NCBI RefSeq assembly: GCF_016125575.1
Contig: NZ_WGLM01000005.1
Span: forward strand, 372,001-436,000
Reading direction: 5' to 3'
From: Limimaricola sp.
Lineage (GTDB): Bacteria > Pseudomonadota > Alphaproteobacteria > Rhodobacterales > Rhodobacteraceae
DNA: 64,000 bases
How positions within the stretch are numbered: position 1 is the stretch's first letter; each line of letters begins with the position of its first letter. The notes beneath the pieces are model-generated. The model was given only the letters and a program-made list of their open reading frames with translations. It did no database searches and was not told the DNA's origin. The translations under genes were made by a program, and so were the position numbers. This document shows, piece by piece, positions 37,177 through 49,655 of this stretch.

Positions 37177-38109
37177 TCACGCGAACAGGATCGGCGACTG
37201 TTTGGTCCGGTTTATGCTGAGGGTGAAGACATCCGGGCGGGCGTAGTGTCCGCTGGCGTCGAACTTGCGGCGTGATGCGGCCGCGGCAGGGACGTCGATC
37301 TCGACAATCAACAGTCCCTTTTCATTGCGCATCGGACCCGCGGCAAGGCCACCGAAGGGCTTGTAAACCACCGCGTCGCCGGGGTTGATCCACTCCGCAG
37401 GGTCAGGAAACAGTTCGTCGCGGTAGGGCAGGTCTTGCGGCACGTCGGCGGCCTCAAGGGCAGTGGCGCAGCCTACGACCCAGCATCCGCCTTCCCGCGC
37501 AATGTGCTGCATCGTGGCCAGCCAGGTGTCGCCGCTATCCCATGTCGGGGCGACGTAGATGTCGATGTTCTGTGCGTAGAGCGCGAAGCGCGCCAGCGGC
37601 ATGTAGTTTTCCCAGCAGATCAACGCGCCGACCCGGCCAACAGCCGTCTCCACGACCCGAAGCGTGGAGCCGTCGCCAAAACCCCAGACCATCCGTTCGG
37701 GGTTGGTCGGCATCAGCTTGCGGTGGTTGTTCAGAAGGGTGCCGTCCGCGTCGATGATCGCGACGCTATTGAAAAGGGTGCTGCCGCTGAGCGCCCCGTC
37801 AATCTCTTGATGCCCCATGACCACGACCACGCCATGTTCCTTTGCCGCCGCCCTTACCGGTGCGAGCTCATCCCGCGCGAGGTTGATCGAATTTTCCTGT
37901 GCCAGGGCAAAGAGTTCGTCCGTCTTCTTCATGCCTGCCCCGGGCGGGAGCCGCCAGACGAAGGTGGGATAGCCCGGCAGCCACGTTTCCGGGAAGACGA
38001 CCAGCCGACACTGCGCGGCGGCGGCTTCGGCGATGAGATCGACGGCGCGGGCGAGCGAGGCCTCCTTGTCCATGTAAACGGGTGGTTGCTGTATTGCAGC
38101 GATTTTCAT
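37177..38109 (-). CDS. Nitrilase (carbon-nitrogen hydrolase)
   Basis: A 310-residue enzyme of the nitrilase superfamily, branch 1. The Glu-Lys-Cys triad is visible: E in VFPETWLPGYP, K in NHRKLMPTN and C in GALICWENYMPLAR. It probably converts organic nitriles to carboxylic acids. ATG 38109 gives MKIAAIQQP; the large open frame beyond it is the antisense of the ATPase gene. The stop is only 32 bp from attR, so the element inserted between tRNA-Asn and this gene. Confidence 0.9.
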   Translation of the reverse strand: MKIAAIQQPPVYMDKEASLARAVDLIAEAAAAQCRLVVFPETWLPGYPTFVWRLPPGAGMKKTDELFALAQENSINLARDELAPVRAAAKEHGVVVVMGHQEIDGALSGSTLFNSVAIIDADGTLLNNHRKLMPTNPERMVWGFGDGSTLRVVETAVGRVGALICWENYMPLARFALYAQNIDIYVAPTWDSGDTWLATMQHIAREGGCWVVGCATALEAADVPQDLPYRDELFPDPAEWINPGDAVVYKPFGGLAAGPMRNEKGLLIVEIDVPAAAASRRKFDASGHYARPDVFTLSINRTKQSPILFA

Positions 38110-40362
<2,253 letters not shown>

Positions 40363-40370
<8 letters not shown>

Positions 40371-40662
40371 GCCTCCGCGAGACAACCGGCCCGAACGGCC
40401 CGCTGACCTCTCCGACGCGGCCCACCGCGCGGCGATGCGCCGGCAGATGGAGCAGGACGACCCAGAGCCGTCGTTGGGCCGCCGCTTTGCCCAGATCGGC
40501 GTTCTGGGATGGATGACGGTGCTGCCTACTTTGCTGGGGCTCTTGTTTGGCCACTGGCTTGACCGGCTGCTGGGCGGGGGCATCACGCTGGCCGCGGCGC
40601 TGACGATGCTGGGCGCGGCGCTGGGTCTGTGGCTGGCCTTCCGCTGGATGCACCAGCAATGA
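40363..40662 (+). CDS. atpQ: N-ATPase subunit AtpQ (AtpI-like)
   Basis: A 99-residue protein with a polar N-terminus and two membrane segments (VLGWMTVLPTLLGLLFGHWLD and ITLAAALTMLGAALGLWLAF, key parts), like AtpI/F0F1-ATPase gene 1 proteins. In N-ATPase operons it stands third. It probably helps c-ring assembly or carries Mg2+, by analogy with AtpI. It overlaps atpC by 8 bases and atpR by 4. Confidence 0.82.
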
Positions 40663-40958
40663 GCGTGCTGCTGACACCCCTTTCCGGCCCGTCCTGGGCC
40701 CTGCCGGTGGCGCTGGCGCTGGCCTTCGCGCTGGGGCTGGTCGCGGGGGCAGTGCATTTCGCCACGCTGGGCTGGGTCGCGCGGCGGCTGGCCGAGGGGC
40801 AGATGCGGGCAGTCGCCGTGCAGGTGGCCCGCATGGTGGTGTTGGCGGCCGTGCTGCTGGCAATGGCGCGCTGGGGCTGGCCCATGCTGCTGGCAGCCGC
40901 TGTCGGGCTGGCGCTGGGTCGTGCGCTGATCCTGCGCCGGGAAAGGGCCGCAGAATGA
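40659..40958 (+). CDS. atpR: N-ATPase subunit AtpR
   Basis: A 99-residue membrane protein with three hydrophobic segments, specific to N-type ATPases (PF12966). An arginine/glutamate pair between segments ([20 protein letters not shown]) fits the idea that AtpR contacts the c ring during assembly. ATG 40659 overlaps the atpQ stop (ATGA); the frame from 40629 is an extension into atpQ. Confidence 0.82.
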   Translation: MSVLLTPLSGPSWALPVALALAFALGLVAGAVHFATLGWVARRLAEGQMRAVAVQVARMVVLAAVLLAMARWGWPMLLAAAVGLALGRALILRRERAAE

Positions 40959-41671
40959 TCGCTTCGCCCCTGACCACCCAGATCGCCTTCATGGCCGGAC
41001 CGGTGCCGGTCAGTACCATAGTGGTCACGACATGGGCCGTGATGGCAGTGCTGTTACTGGGCGCCGTTCTGATCGGCCGTCACCTGCGCCTGATCCCCGG
41101 CCCCGCGCAGGCGGTGGCCGAACTGCTGGTGGAGGCGATCGACGACCAGATCGCCGCCACGGTCGAGGCCAGCCCCGCGCCCTACCGGGTGCTGATCGGC
41201 ACGCTTTTTATCTTCATCTTCACCTGCAACTGGTCGTCGCTCGTGCCGGGGGTGGAGCCGCCAACCGCGCATCTGGAAACCGACGCGGCGCTGGCGGCGC
41301 TGGTCTTCGTGGCGACGGTCTGGCACGGGCTGCGCGCGCATGGGCCGCTGGGTTACCTGCGCACCTTTGCCCAGCCCAGCTGGGTGATGATCCCGCTCAA
41401 CCTCGTCGAGCAGTTGACGCGCACGCTGTCGCTGACGGTGCGCCTGTTCGGCAATGTCATGAGCGGGGTTTTCGTCATTGGCATCATCGGCCTGCTGGCC
41501 GGGCTTCTGGTGCCGATCCCGCTGATGGCGCTCGACATGCTGACCGGCGCCGTGCAGGCCTACATCTTCGCCGTGCTGGCGATGGTCTTTATCGCGGCGG
41601 CCGTCAGCGAGGGGCACAGCCCCCGTCCGGCCCAGCCCACCACTCCCGCAACCGAAAAGGACAGTCCATGA
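40955..41671 (+). CDS. atpB: N-ATPase subunit a
   Basis: A 238-residue stator subunit with five to six membrane segments that forms the ion half-channels. The essential arginine lies in [15 protein letters not shown], and the family pattern [12 protein letters not shown] precedes it. It overlaps atpR and atpE by 4 bases each. Confidence 0.92.
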   Translation: MIASPLTTQIAFMAGPVPVSTIVVTTWAVMAVLLLGAVLIGRHLRLIPGPAQAVAELLVEAIDDQIAATVEASPAPYRVLIGTLFIFIFTCNWSSLVPGVEPPTAHLETDAALAALVFVATVWHGLRAHGPLGYLRTFAQPSWVMIPLNLVEQLTRTLSLTVRLFGNVMSGVFVIGIIGLLAGLLVPIPLMALDMLTGAVQAYIFAVLAMVFIAAAVSEGHSPRPAQPTTPATEKDSP

Positions 41672-41916
41672 CAGGTTACATCGACATCATCAGCATCCTC
41701 GTTGCCGGGTTCACCGTATCTTTCGGCGCACTAGGCCCGGCGCTGGCCGAGGGCCGCGCAGTGGCCGCGGCGCTGGAGGCGATTGCGCGCCAGCCAGAGG
41801 CGGCCGGCACCATCTCGCGCACACTTTTCGTGGGCCTTGCGATGATCGAGACAACGGCGATCTACTGCCTCGTCATCGCGCTGCTGGTTCTCTTCGCCAA
41901 CCCCTACGCGGGCTAA
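41668..41916 (+). CDS. atpE: N-ATPase subunit c (two-carboxylate rotor subunit)
   Basis: An 82-residue hairpin of two membrane helices that makes the rotor ring. The ion site is E61 in MIETTAIY, with T62 and Y66, and a second glutamate E28 (ALAEGRA) where Na+-type c subunits have glutamine. The loop ARQPEA is standard. Na+ coupling was first predicted for such N-ATPases, while the studied Burkholderia pseudomallei ring was reported as H+-specific, so the ion is open. ATG 41668 overlaps the atpB stop. Confidence 0.93.
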   Translation: MTGYIDIISILVAGFTVSFGALGPALAEGRAVAAALEAIARQPEAAGTISRTLFVGLAMIETTAIYCLVIALLVLFANPYAG

Positions 41917-41932
41917 CGAAGGAACAGAGCAC

Positions 41933-42670
41933 GTGCAATTCGACTGGGTCACATTCGCCTTCCAGCTGGTCAACGTGGCCGTGCTGCTATGGCTGCTAGG
42001 CCGGTTCTTCTTCCGTCCCGTGGCCGATATCGTGGCCAAACGGCAGGCCGAGACGGCCGCTGCCCTGCAAAAGGCGGCCAAAGCCGAAGCAGCAGCTCAG
42101 GCGGCCGAGGTTGCGGCGAAAGAGGCCGCGGCGGCCAACGCTGCCGCACGGATGCAGGTGCTGGAAAAGGCGCGTGACGAGGCCGCCGCGCAGGCCGAGG
42201 CGGCGGTGAAGGCCGCGCAGGCCGAGGCGCGGGCGATACTGCAGAAGGCGCAAGACGACCTTGCCGCGCTGCATGAGCGGCACGATGCGCGGCAGGTGCA
42301 GATGGCGGCCGACCTAGCCGTCGTACTGGCCCGCAAGGTGCTGGCGCAGGTGCCGCCCGACGCCCTGCTTGACAGTTTTGCAGAGACCTTGGCGGGCAAA
42401 CTGACCGCCCTGCCCCGCGACGAACATGCAGCGTTGCTGGACCGGGCCGAGGCGCCACGACTTGTTGTTGCAACAGCGCTGACGGATGAGGCGGCAGCCC
42501 GGCTGCGGGCGCGGTTGGCCACCGGCTGGCCCGGCGCGGCGGATTGCCCGCTGGAGGTTGCCCATGGCCTGATCGCCGGGGTCGAGATCCGCAGCCAGAG
42601 CGGCGAGGTGCGCAATTCTCTCGGCGCGGGGCTGGAAAAACTGGCGGAGGCGTTGCGTGATGGCGACTGA
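41933..42670 (+). CDS. atpF: N-ATPase subunit b, long form with delta-like C-terminus
   Basis: A 245-residue b subunit, longer than the usual 160. An N-terminal membrane anchor ([22 protein letters not shown]) is followed by an Ala-rich coiled coil (about 40-130) and a C-terminal part (about 145-240: [23 protein letters not shown]..., [20 protein letters not shown]) with the delta-subunit pattern. This explains why the operon has no separate delta gene. Translation starts at GTG 41933 after GAAGGAAC. Confidence 0.88.
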   Translation: MQFDWVTFAFQLVNVAVLLWLLGRFFFRPVADIVAKRQAETAAALQKAAKAEAAAQAAEVAAKEAAAANAAARMQVLEKARDEAAAQAEAAVKAAQAEARAILQKAQDDLAALHERHDARQVQMAADLAVVLARKVLAQVPPDALLDSFAETLAGKLTALPRDEHAALLDRAEAPRLVVATALTDEAAARLRARLATGWPGAADCPLEVAHGLIAGVEIRSQSGEVRNSLGAGLEKLAEALRDGD

Positions 42671-44171
42671 TCCCGACGCCCTCAACCGGCTTGCCGCCCG
42701 CGTCGATGCCATGGAGCTTGGCCCCGAGGCCGAACTGCTGGGCCGCGTTGCCGCCATCGCCGACGGGCTGGCCGAGGTAACGGGTCTGCCCGATGCGGTG
42801 CTGGGCGAAGTTCTGGAATTCGACGGCGGCGCGCGCGGGTTCGTCCTCAACCTCGAGGAAGAGCGCGTACAGGTCGCGCTGCTGGACCCCGACGAGGGGA
42901 TCTCGGCGGGCAGCCCGGTGCGGTGCAGCGGCACCGTGGTCAGCGTGCCTGTGGGTGACGAATTGCTGGGCCGGGTGATCGACCCGCTGGGCCGGCCACT
43001 CGATGACGGGCCGCCACTGTCAGGCGCCACGCTGCTGCCGGTCGAACGGCCAGCCCCCGCGATCATCGAGCGCGATTTCGTCAGCGAGCCGTTGCAGACC
43101 GGCATCCTGGTGATCGATTCGCTTTTCGCCATCGGGCGCGGCCAGCGCGAGCTGATCATCGGCGAGAGGGCGACGGGCAAGACCGCCATTGCCGTGGACA
43201 CGATGATAAACCAGGCAGGCGGCGACATGGTCTGCGTCTATGTCGCCATCGGCCAGCGCGCGACGGCCGTGGCCCGCGTGATCGCCGCCGTCAAGGCGCG
43301 CGGCGCGATGGCGCGATCGGTCTTCGTGGTGGCGCCCGCCACCGCGCCGCCGGGGCTGCGCTGGCTCGCACCCTTTGCCGGCACCACCATCGCCGAGGCG
43401 GTCCGCGATGCGGGCGGTCACGCGCTGGTGGTGCATGACGACCTGACCAAGCACGCCACCACGCACCGCGAATTGGCGCTGCTGGCGCGTCAGCCGCCGG
43501 GGCGCGAGGCCTATCCGGGCGACATCTTCTACCTGCACGCGCGCCTGCTGGAACGGGCGGCGAAACTGTCGCCCGCGCGCGGCGGCGGATCGCTCTCGGC
43601 GCTGCCCATTGCCGAGATCGAGGCAGGCAACCTGTCGGCCTATATCCCGACCAACCTGATCTCGATCTCGGACGGGCAGATCGTGCTGTCGAGCACGCTG
43701 TTCGCCTCGGGCCAGCGCCCGGCGGTCGATGTGGGCCTGTCGGTCAGCCGGGTGGGCGGCAAGGCACAGGTGGCGGCGCTGAAGGCAGTGGCGGGCCGGG
43801 TGCGTCTTGATTACGCGCAATACCTTGAGTTGCGCATGTTCGCCCGCTTCGGCGGCTTCGGCGACGCGCAGATGAAGGCGCGGATCGCGCATGGCGACAG
43901 GATCGGCGCGCTGTTGACGCAAGTGCGCTACGCGCCGCTGCGGGTGATCGATCAGGTCGCCTTGCTAAGCGCGCTGGCCGAGGGCCATTTCGACGCGGTG
44001 GCGCTGGAGGCGATTCCGCGCGTCAAGGCGGCGCTACCCGCGATCATCGATGCCGAACCCGCGCTGGCCGCGTTCGACCCGGCAGCCAAGTCGCAGACGC
44101 CCGCGGTGCAGGCCGCCCTTCTGGCCTGCGTGACCCATGCCATTGCTGCGGCCGCCGGGCCCGCGCCATGA
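42660..44171 (+). CDS. atpA: N-ATPase alpha subunit
   Basis: A 503-residue non-catalytic nucleotide-binding subunit. The P-loop region is [18 protein letters not shown], followed by [16 protein letters not shown] and the C-terminal [28 protein letters not shown] pattern (key parts). ATG 42660 overlaps the atpF stop by 11 bases; a GTG three bases upstream is possible. Confidence 0.94.
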   Translation: MATDPDALNRLAARVDAMELGPEAELLGRVAAIADGLAEVTGLPDAVLGEVLEFDGGARGFVLNLEEERVQVALLDPDEGISAGSPVRCSGTVVSVPVGDELLGRVIDPLGRPLDDGPPLSGATLLPVERPAPAIIERDFVSEPLQTGILVIDSLFAIGRGQRELIIGERATGKTAIAVDTMINQAGGDMVCVYVAIGQRATAVARVIAAVKARGAMARSVFVVAPATAPPGLRWLAPFAGTTIAEAVRDAGGHALVVHDDLTKHATTHRELALLARQPPGREAYPGDIFYLHARLLERAAKLSPARGGGSLSALPIAEIEAGNLSAYIPTNLISISDGQIVLSSTLFASGQRPAVDVGLSVSRVGGKAQVAALKAVAGRVRLDYAQYLELRMFARFGGFGDAQMKARIAHGDRIGALLTQVRYAPLRVIDQVALLSALAEGHFDAVALEAIPRVKAALPAIIDAEPALAAFDPAAKSQTPAVQAALLACVTHAIAAAAGPAP

Positions 44172-45016
44172 CGGAGCGGCCCGAGGACATCACCACGCGG
44201 ATGGGCAACATCGCCCAGATCGAGACGGTGGTGCTGGCGCTGCGCGGGCTGGCCACCGCGCAGGCGCAGGAGGCGCGCCGCCACCTTGCCGCGGCCGAGG
44301 CCCACGCGGCGACCGTCACCCGCGCGATGGCACAGGCGCTGGCGCACGATCCGGCCACGTTCACCGGCAGCGACAGTGGCCCTGCCGCTGGGCCCGCCCT
44401 GATGATCGTGATCGGGGCCAGCCAGGGCTTCAGCGGGGCCTATAGCGAACGGATCGTCTCGGCGGCGGCCGAGGCCAGATCGGCCGATCCGGCGTTGCAG
44501 TTGATGGTGCTGGGCCAACGCTGCATCAGCGAATGCGACGATCGCGGGCTGGACCGGGTTTGGGACCGGCCGATGCCGGCCCATGTCGACGAGATCGCCG
44601 GGCTGGCCAGCCGGGTGGTCGATGCCCTCTTCACCCGGCTGGCCCAGCAGGGCGCGGGGCCGGTGCGCATCCTGCATGCCCGGCCCAGCCATGACGGCCA
44701 GCCGCTGGTCACCCGGCAGCTTCTGCCGTTCGATCCGGCCGGGGTGCTGCCCGCCACGCGGGGCGGCGGGGCGCCGCTGTTGACGCTACCGGTCGCCGCG
44801 CTGATGGCCGCGCTGATCGAGGAATGGGTCTTTGCCGAGATCTGCGCCGCGCTGCTGGTGGCCCATACCGCCGAGAACGAGGCGCGGATGACGGCGATGA
44901 TGCGCGCCAAGGCGAACCTTCAGGACCTGCATCGTGACCTGCGCCGCGACCTCAACGCGGCGCGACAGGCACAAACGACGACCGAGATCATCGAACTGAG
45001 CGCCGGACGGCTGTAG
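44168..45016 (+). CDS. atpG: N-ATPase gamma subunit
   Basis: A 282-residue central-stalk subunit, last gene of the operon, overlapping atpA by 4 bases. The terminal helices fit gamma: N-terminal [22 protein letters not shown] and C-terminal [19 protein letters not shown] ... [10 protein letters not shown]. The middle is more divergent from housekeeping gamma, as is usual for the N-type. Confidence 0.88.
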   Translation: MTERPEDITTRMGNIAQIETVVLALRGLATAQAQEARRHLAAAEAHAATVTRAMAQALAHDPATFTGSDSGPAAGPALMIVIGASQGFSGAYSERIVSAAAEARSADPALQLMVLGQRCISECDDRGLDRVWDRPMPAHVDEIAGLASRVVDALFTRLAQQGAGPVRILHARPSHDGQPLVTRQLLPFDPAGVLPATRGGGAPLLTLPVAALMAALIEEWVFAEICAALLVAHTAENEARMTAMMRAKANLQDLHRDLRRDLNAARQAQTTTEIIELSAGRL

Positions 45017-45070
45017 GATGCGGGGTCAGGGGGGCGCTGCCCCCCCGGCCCGTGCCCGGGCCTCCCCCCC

Positions 45071-45094
45071 GGAGTATTTGCGGCAAGATGAAGG
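45071..45094. repeat. Intergenic repeat, copy C (GGAGTATTT..GCAAGATGAAG)
   Basis: A near-consensus copy (GGAGTATTTGCGGCAAGATG, then AAGG) between the convergent ends of atpG and aroB, preceded by GC-rich inverted repeats (CCCGGCCCGTGCCCGGG). Confidence 0.75.
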
Positions 45095-45106
45095 GGGAAG
45101 GCCGGC

Positions 45107-46228
45107 TCAGCCGCGGCTGGCCAGCGCCTCGGCCAGAACAGCGCGGACGGCATCGGTCGAGACATCGGCCGTGACGAAGGCCTGCCCGATTGCGCGCGCG
45201 AGGATGAAGCGCAGCTGGCCCGCGACGACCTTCTTGTCCTGCGCCATCAGTGCAAGCAGGCCGTCGGCATCGGGCAGCGGGCCGGGAATGGCCGACAGGT
45301 CGGCGGCCATGCCCATCGCCCGCAGGTGGGCCGCGACACGGCTGGGCTCTTCCTGGCTGCAAAGGCCCAGCCGGGCGGACAGCGTGAAGGCCAGCGCGCA
45401 GCCGATCGCCACGCCCTCGCCATGCAGCAGCCGGTCGGAATAGCCGGTCGCGGCCTCCAGCGCGTGGCCGAAGGTGTGGCCGAGGTTCAGCAGTGCCCGT
45501 TCGCCCTGCTCGGTCTCGTCGCGCATCACGATGCCCGCCTTCATCTGGCAGGACCGCGCAACGGCATGGGCGCGCGCGGCCGGATCGCCCTTGGCCAGCG
45601 CGGGGCCGTTCTGTTCCAGCCATTCGAAGAAATCGGCATCGCCCAGCAGACCGTATTTCACCACCTCGCCATAGCCCGCCAAAAGGTCGCGCGGTGGCAG
45701 CGTGTCCAGCAGCGCGGTATCGGCCAGAACCAGCACGGGCTGGTGGAAGGCGCCGACAAGGTTCTTGCCCTGCGCGGTGTTAATCCCCGTCTTGCCGCCG
45801 ACAGAGCTGTCGACCTGCGCGAGCAGGGTGGTGGGGATCTGCACGAAGCGGATGCCGCGCCGGACGATGGCGGCGGCAAAGCCCGCCAGATCGCCGATGA
45901 CGCCACCACCGAGGGCCAGCACCAGATCGCCGCGTTCGGTCTTTTGGTCCAGCAGCCATTCGACGGTGCGGGTGAGTTGCGGCCAGCCTTTCGTGGCCTC
46001 GCCCGCCGGCAAGCGCAACGTCGCATGGGCGATGCCGGCTGCATCGAGCGATTGGGTCAGGCTGGCCAGATGCAGACCTGCCACTGTCTCGTCAGTGATG
46101 ATGGCGACACGCGGACGCGCCAGGTGGGGCGCAAGGTGGCGCGGCGTTTCGGCCAGAAGGCCCGGTCCGATCAGGATGTCATAGGCCCGGCCGGGCAAAT
46201 CGACGCGGACGATCTTGTGGGGCATCAT
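45107..46228 (-). CDS. aroB: 3-dehydroquinate synthase
   Basis: A 373-residue NAD- and metal-dependent enzyme for the second step of the shikimate pathway. Family motifs: LALGGGVIGDLAGFAA, IPTTLLAQVDSSVGGKTGIN and the zinc ligands in NLGHTFGHALEA and LHGEGVAIG. ATG 46228 overlaps the aroK stop (ATGA), the normal aroK-aroB coupling; the longer frame is aroK read in another phase. Confidence 0.96.
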   Translation of the reverse strand: MMPHKIVRVDLPGRAYDILIGPGLLAETPRHLAPHLARPRVAIITDETVAGLHLASLTQSLDAAGIAHATLRLPAGEATKGWPQLTRTVEWLLDQKTERGDLVLALGGGVIGDLAGFAAAIVRRGIRFVQIPTTLLAQVDSSVGGKTGINTAQGKNLVGAFHQPVLVLADTALLDTLPPRDLLAGYGEVVKYGLLGDADFFEWLEQNGPALAKGDPAARAHAVARSCQMKAGIVMRDETEQGERALLNLGHTFGHALEAATGYSDRLLHGEGVAIGCALAFTLSARLGLCSQEEPSRVAAHLRAMGMAADLSAIPGPLPDADGLLALMAQDKKVVAGQLRFILARAIGQAFVTADVSTDAVRAVLAEALASRG

Positions 46229-46794
46229 GCAAGCTCCAGAATGTCGGGGCGGGTAGCCAGCGCGGCGATCACCTGCGCCGTGGTCTGGTCGATGGAATTG
46301 TCGGGCTTGACGTCGATACGCAGGTCGGCCAGCCGGTAGAATGGCACGCGCGCGGCGTGAAGGGAGGCCAGCGTGCCGCGTGGATCGGCGGTGCGCAAGA
46401 GCGGGCGGGTATCCTTGTGCCGGACCCGGTCCCACAACAGCGCCAGCGGCGCATCAAGCCAGACCGACACGCCCAGCCGACCCACTGCAACGCGGTTTCG
46501 CTCGGCCAGCCAAGCGCCGCCGCCGGTTGAGAGGATGCCGGCCGGGCCCGCCAAAAGGCGGGCAATCACCTCGGCCTCGCGGTCACGAAAGAATGCCTCG
46601 CCGTCGCGGGCAAAGATCTCGGCAATGGTGGCCTGCGCGGCCAGTTCGATCTCGGCGTCGGAATCGACAAAGGGCACACCCAACCGCTGCGCCAGCGCGC
46701 GGCCCACCGCCGTTTTGCCCGAGCCCATCATGCCCACCATCACGACGCTGCGGTGCAGCCGGCCCGGCACGGATGGCGGATGGTGATCGGTCAT
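46225..46794 (-). CDS. aroK: Shikimate kinase
   Basis: A 189-residue P-loop kinase that phosphorylates shikimate with ATP. The P-loop is GMMGSGKTAVGRAL, substrate-binding DSDAEIE follows, and the STGGGAWL and lid region RTADPRGTLAS are present. ATG 46794 gives a normal N-terminus; the upstream frame to 46920 is not conserved-looking. First gene of an aroK-aroB operon. Confidence 0.95.
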   Translation of the reverse strand: MTDHHPPSVPGRLHRSVVMVGMMGSGKTAVGRALAQRLGVPFVDSDAEIELAAQATIAEIFARDGEAFFRDREAEVIARLLAGPAGILSTGGGAWLAERNRVAVGRLGVSVWLDAPLALLWDRVRHKDTRPLLRTADPRGTLASLHAARVPFYRLADLRIDVKPDNSIDQTTAQVIAALATRPDILELA

Positions 46795-46944
46795 CGCGGC
46801 GGCCCCTCCCCCGGCTCGTTCCCGTCGGCCGTCCCGCGCGCAATCACGGGATGTTTGCCTGAATGGCGTGATCTTGAAAGAAAGGCCATATATAAACCCG
46901 ATACCGCAACCCGGATACACCCGGAAACAAGGATAAAAGACACG

Positions 46945-47100
46945 ATGTTATGGCGACTTATCAAGGCACTGTTCTTTCTCGCGGTGTTGGCGGGGATCGG
47001 CCTCGTGGGGTTCGCCTATGTCGGCCCGATTCTGTTCCCGACCGATTTCGCGGCGCCGGGACAGCAGGTAACGGCAACCGTCACGCTGGACGCGCAATAG
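46945..47100 (+). CDS. Small single-pass membrane protein
   Basis: A 51-residue protein with one membrane segment (LIKALFFLAVLAGIGLVGFAYV) and a short polar tail (TDFAAPGQQVTATVTLDAQ). ATG 46945 follows AAGGATAAAAG. It is divergent from aroK and is followed 2 bases later by a secreted protein gene; the three-gene run small protein - secreted protein - xerD recurs in Rhodobacteraceae as far as I recall. Function unknown. Confidence 0.7.
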   Translation: MLWRLIKALFFLAVLAGIGLVGFAYVGPILFPTDFAAPGQQVTATVTLDAQ

Positions 47101-47102
47101 CC

Positions 47103-48653
47103 ATGCGCGCCTTGGCGGCAGCGGCGATGGCGGGGCTGATTGCCAGCGGCGTGGCGGCCCAACAGGCCACGACCGCGCCGATGTCGGCGATTGGCTGGCT
47201 GTCGCAAAGCGTTGAAACGCCCAGCCAGCCCGCCACGCCCACCGAACCGCCGGTGAGCGGCTCTGCCAGCACGCCGCCCGTCACCAGCCAGCCGTTGGGA
47301 CAGGCCACGGTCGATGGCGTCGGAATCCTGCCGCCCTCGGTCACCGGCTTGCCGGCAACGCTGTGGGCGGCCAGCGACGCGGCCACCTTGACCGACCTGA
47401 TCGGTGCCGAACGGGTCGAGACGCTGCCGGCCCTGCAGGACCTGATCGTCACGCTAATGCTGGCCGAGGCCGACCCGCCGGCAGGCGCGGGCAAGGGCAG
47501 CCCGCTGTTCCTGGCGCGGGTGGACAAGCTGCTGGACCTGGGCGCGCTGGAGCCCGCGCAATCGCTGATCGAGGCAGCCAAGCCCGACACGCCCGCCCTT
47601 TTCCGCCGCTGGTTTGACATCGCGCTGCTGACCCGGACCGAGGATACCGCCTGCAAACTGCTGCAAAGTCAGCCCGACATCCTGCCAACTTATGCCGCGC
47701 GTGTGTTCTGCATCGCTCGTGGTGGGCAATGGGACGTGGCGGCGCTGATTCTGAATACCGGCCGCGCACTGGGTGACATTCCGCCTGAAGAGGAGGAATT
47801 GCTGACCCGCTTTCTCGATCCGGCCTATGCCGACGGCGCGCCGCCCCTGCCCCCGCCGTCGCATGTCACACCTTTGATCTTCCGTCTGCGTGAGGCGATT
47901 GGCGAGCCTCTGGCCACCGGCGACTTGCCGCGCGCCTTTGCCAATGCCGATCTGGCCGATACGACGGGCTGGAAGGGACAGATTGAGGCGGCCGAGCGGC
48001 TGGCCCGCAACGGTGCCTTGTCGGAAAACGTGTTGCAGGCGCTCTACACCGCCCGCACGCCTGCGGCTTCGGGCGGCGTCTGGGACCGGGCGCAGGCGGT
48101 ACAGACGCTGGACGCCGCGGTGACGGCGGGCGATGCGGGCGCGGTCGCAGCAGCCCTGCCTGCCGCTTGGGCCGCGATGCAGTCTGTCCGCTGCGAGGTG
48201 CCATTTGCCAAGCTTTATGCCGAGCAGGTGCGCGCCATGCCACTGACGGGGCAGGCCGCGGCGTTGGCGTTTCGTATCGCGCTGCTTTCGCCGTCCTACG
48301 AGGCCGCGGCGCAGGCCTACCAGCCGACGACCGACGAAGAACGGTTCCTTGCCGCCCTTGCGCGCGGCAGCGTGACCCCGACCGATGTGCCGGCCGGCTG
48401 GACGGAGGCTGCCCGCGCCCGGGCCGTGGCCGCGGCCTTTTCCGGTGCCGCCCCGTCACCCGCGCTGGCCGGGCTGGTGACGCAGGGCAAGTTGGGCGAG
48501 GCCCTTTTGCAGGCGGTGGCGACATTCAACGCGGGGCTTGCCGGTGATCCGGTGCAGGTGACCGACGCACTGGCGCTGCTGAGGCAGGTGGGGCTGGAAA
48601 ACGTCGCGCGCAAGGCGGCGCTGCAATACCTGCTGCTTGACCGCGCGCCATGA
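47103..48653 (+). CDS. Secreted conserved hypothetical protein
   Basis: A 516-residue exported protein with a signal peptide (MRALAAAAMAGLIASGVAAQQ). A Pro/Thr-rich linker follows (about 40-75), then a long Ala-rich all-helical region, probably TPR-like helical repeats. I do not recognise a named family. The stop overlaps the xerD start by 4 bases, coupling an envelope protein with chromosome-dimer resolution; whether this has meaning is unknown. Confidence 0.7.
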   Translation: MRALAAAAMAGLIASGVAAQQATTAPMSAIGWLSQSVETPSQPATPTEPPVSGSASTPPVTSQPLGQATVDGVGILPPSVTGLPATLWAASDAATLTDLIGAERVETLPALQDLIVTLMLAEADPPAGAGKGSPLFLARVDKLLDLGALEPAQSLIEAAKPDTPALFRRWFDIALLTRTEDTACKLLQSQPDILPTYAARVFCIARGGQWDVAALILNTGRALGDIPPEEEELLTRFLDPAYADGAPPLPPPSHVTPLIFRLREAIGEPLATGDLPRAFANADLADTTGWKGQIEAAERLARNGALSENVLQALYTARTPAASGGVWDRAQAVQTLDAAVTAGDAGAVAAALPAAWAAMQSVRCEVPFAKLYAEQVRAMPLTGQAAALAFRIALLSPSYEAAAQAYQPTTDEERFLAALARGSVTPTDVPAGWTEAARARAVAAAFSGAAPSPALAGLVTQGKLGEALLQAVATFNAGLAGDPVQVTDALALLRQVGLENVARKAALQYLLLDRAP

Positions 48654-49603
48654 GCGCGCCCGCCACCGACCGAGGCTGGATCGCGGCATTTCTTGACGCA
48701 CAGGCCGCCGAGGCCGGGGCCGCGCGCAACACGCAACTGGCCTATGCCCGCGACCTGCGCGATTTCACCGACTGGCTGGATGCGCGCGGCGGCAGCCTTG
48801 GCGGGGCCGACCAACACACGATCGAGGATTACCTGATCGGATGCGAAGCGTCGGGACTGGCCACCACCACCCGCGCCCGACGCCTGTCCTCGATCCGGCA
48901 GCTTTACCGTTTTGCGTTCGCCGAAGGTTGGCGCGCGGATGATCCGGCCGGACGGCTGAAGGGGCCGGGCCGGCCGCGCCGTTTGCCCAAGACCCTGGCC
49001 GAGGCGGAGGTCGACGCGCTTTTGGCCGCGGCGCGGGCGCCGGGGCGCGACCGGGTGCGCAATACTTGCCTGATGGAACTGCTTTACGCCACGGGCATGC
49101 GGGTGAGCGAGCTGGTGGAACTGCCGGTTTCGGCGGTGCGGGGCGATCCAAGGATGCTGCTGGTTCGCGGCAAGGGCGACAAGGAGCGGATGGTGCCCCT
49201 CTCGCCGCCCGCCCGCGAGGCCGTGACCGAATGGCTGGTCTTGCGCGACGCGACCGAGGCGGCTGCTCGGGCCAACGGCAGGCCTGCCTCGCGCTTCCTC
49301 TTTCCCTCGCGCGGCAAGTCCGGCCACCTGACGCGCGCGCGCTTTTTCCTCTTGATCAAAGAGCTGGCAGTCGCCGCGGGGCTTTCACCCGAGACGGTCA
49401 CGCCGCACATCATCCGCCACGCCTTCGCCACCCATCTTCTGGCGCGGGGGGCGGACCTGCGCGCGATCCAGACGATGCTGGGCCATGCCGATATCGGCAC
49501 GACCGAAATCTATACCCATGTGCTGCAGGAACGGCTGAAGGAACTGGTCGATACGCATCACCCGCTGGCCCGGCAGGCGCGCGAGGGTGGCGGCAAGCCT
49601 TGA
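48650..49603 (+). CDS. xerD: Tyrosine recombinase XerD
   Basis: A 317-residue recombinase that resolves chromosome dimers at dif with XerC. A SAM-like N-terminal domain is followed by catalytic R in YATGMRVSELVEL, K in GKGDKERMVPL, H-x-x-R in HIIRHAFATHLL, H in LGHADIGTT and Y in EIYTHV. It overlaps the upstream gene by 4 bases. No dif-like site was found in the window. Confidence 0.93.
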   Translation: MSAPATDRGWIAAFLDAQAAEAGAARNTQLAYARDLRDFTDWLDARGGSLGGADQHTIEDYLIGCEASGLATTTRARRLSSIRQLYRFAFAEGWRADDPAGRLKGPGRPRRLPKTLAEAEVDALLAAARAPGRDRVRNTCLMELLYATGMRVSELVELPVSAVRGDPRMLLVRGKGDKERMVPLSPPAREAVTEWLVLRDATEAAARANGRPASRFLFPSRGKSGHLTRARFFLLIKELAVAAGLSPETVTPHIIRHAFATHLLARGADLRAIQTMLGHADIGTTEIYTHVLQERLKELVDTHHPLARQAREGGGKP

Positions 49604-49655
49604 TGTTGGCCGCGCCGCTCCCCATAACCACTGCTGTTCCCTTTCGCGTGAGCCC

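Noticed and set aside
41032-41667. An N-terminal extension of the c subunit
   Set aside because: It lies in a different frame of atpB. The real c subunit starts at 41668 with the usual 82 residues.
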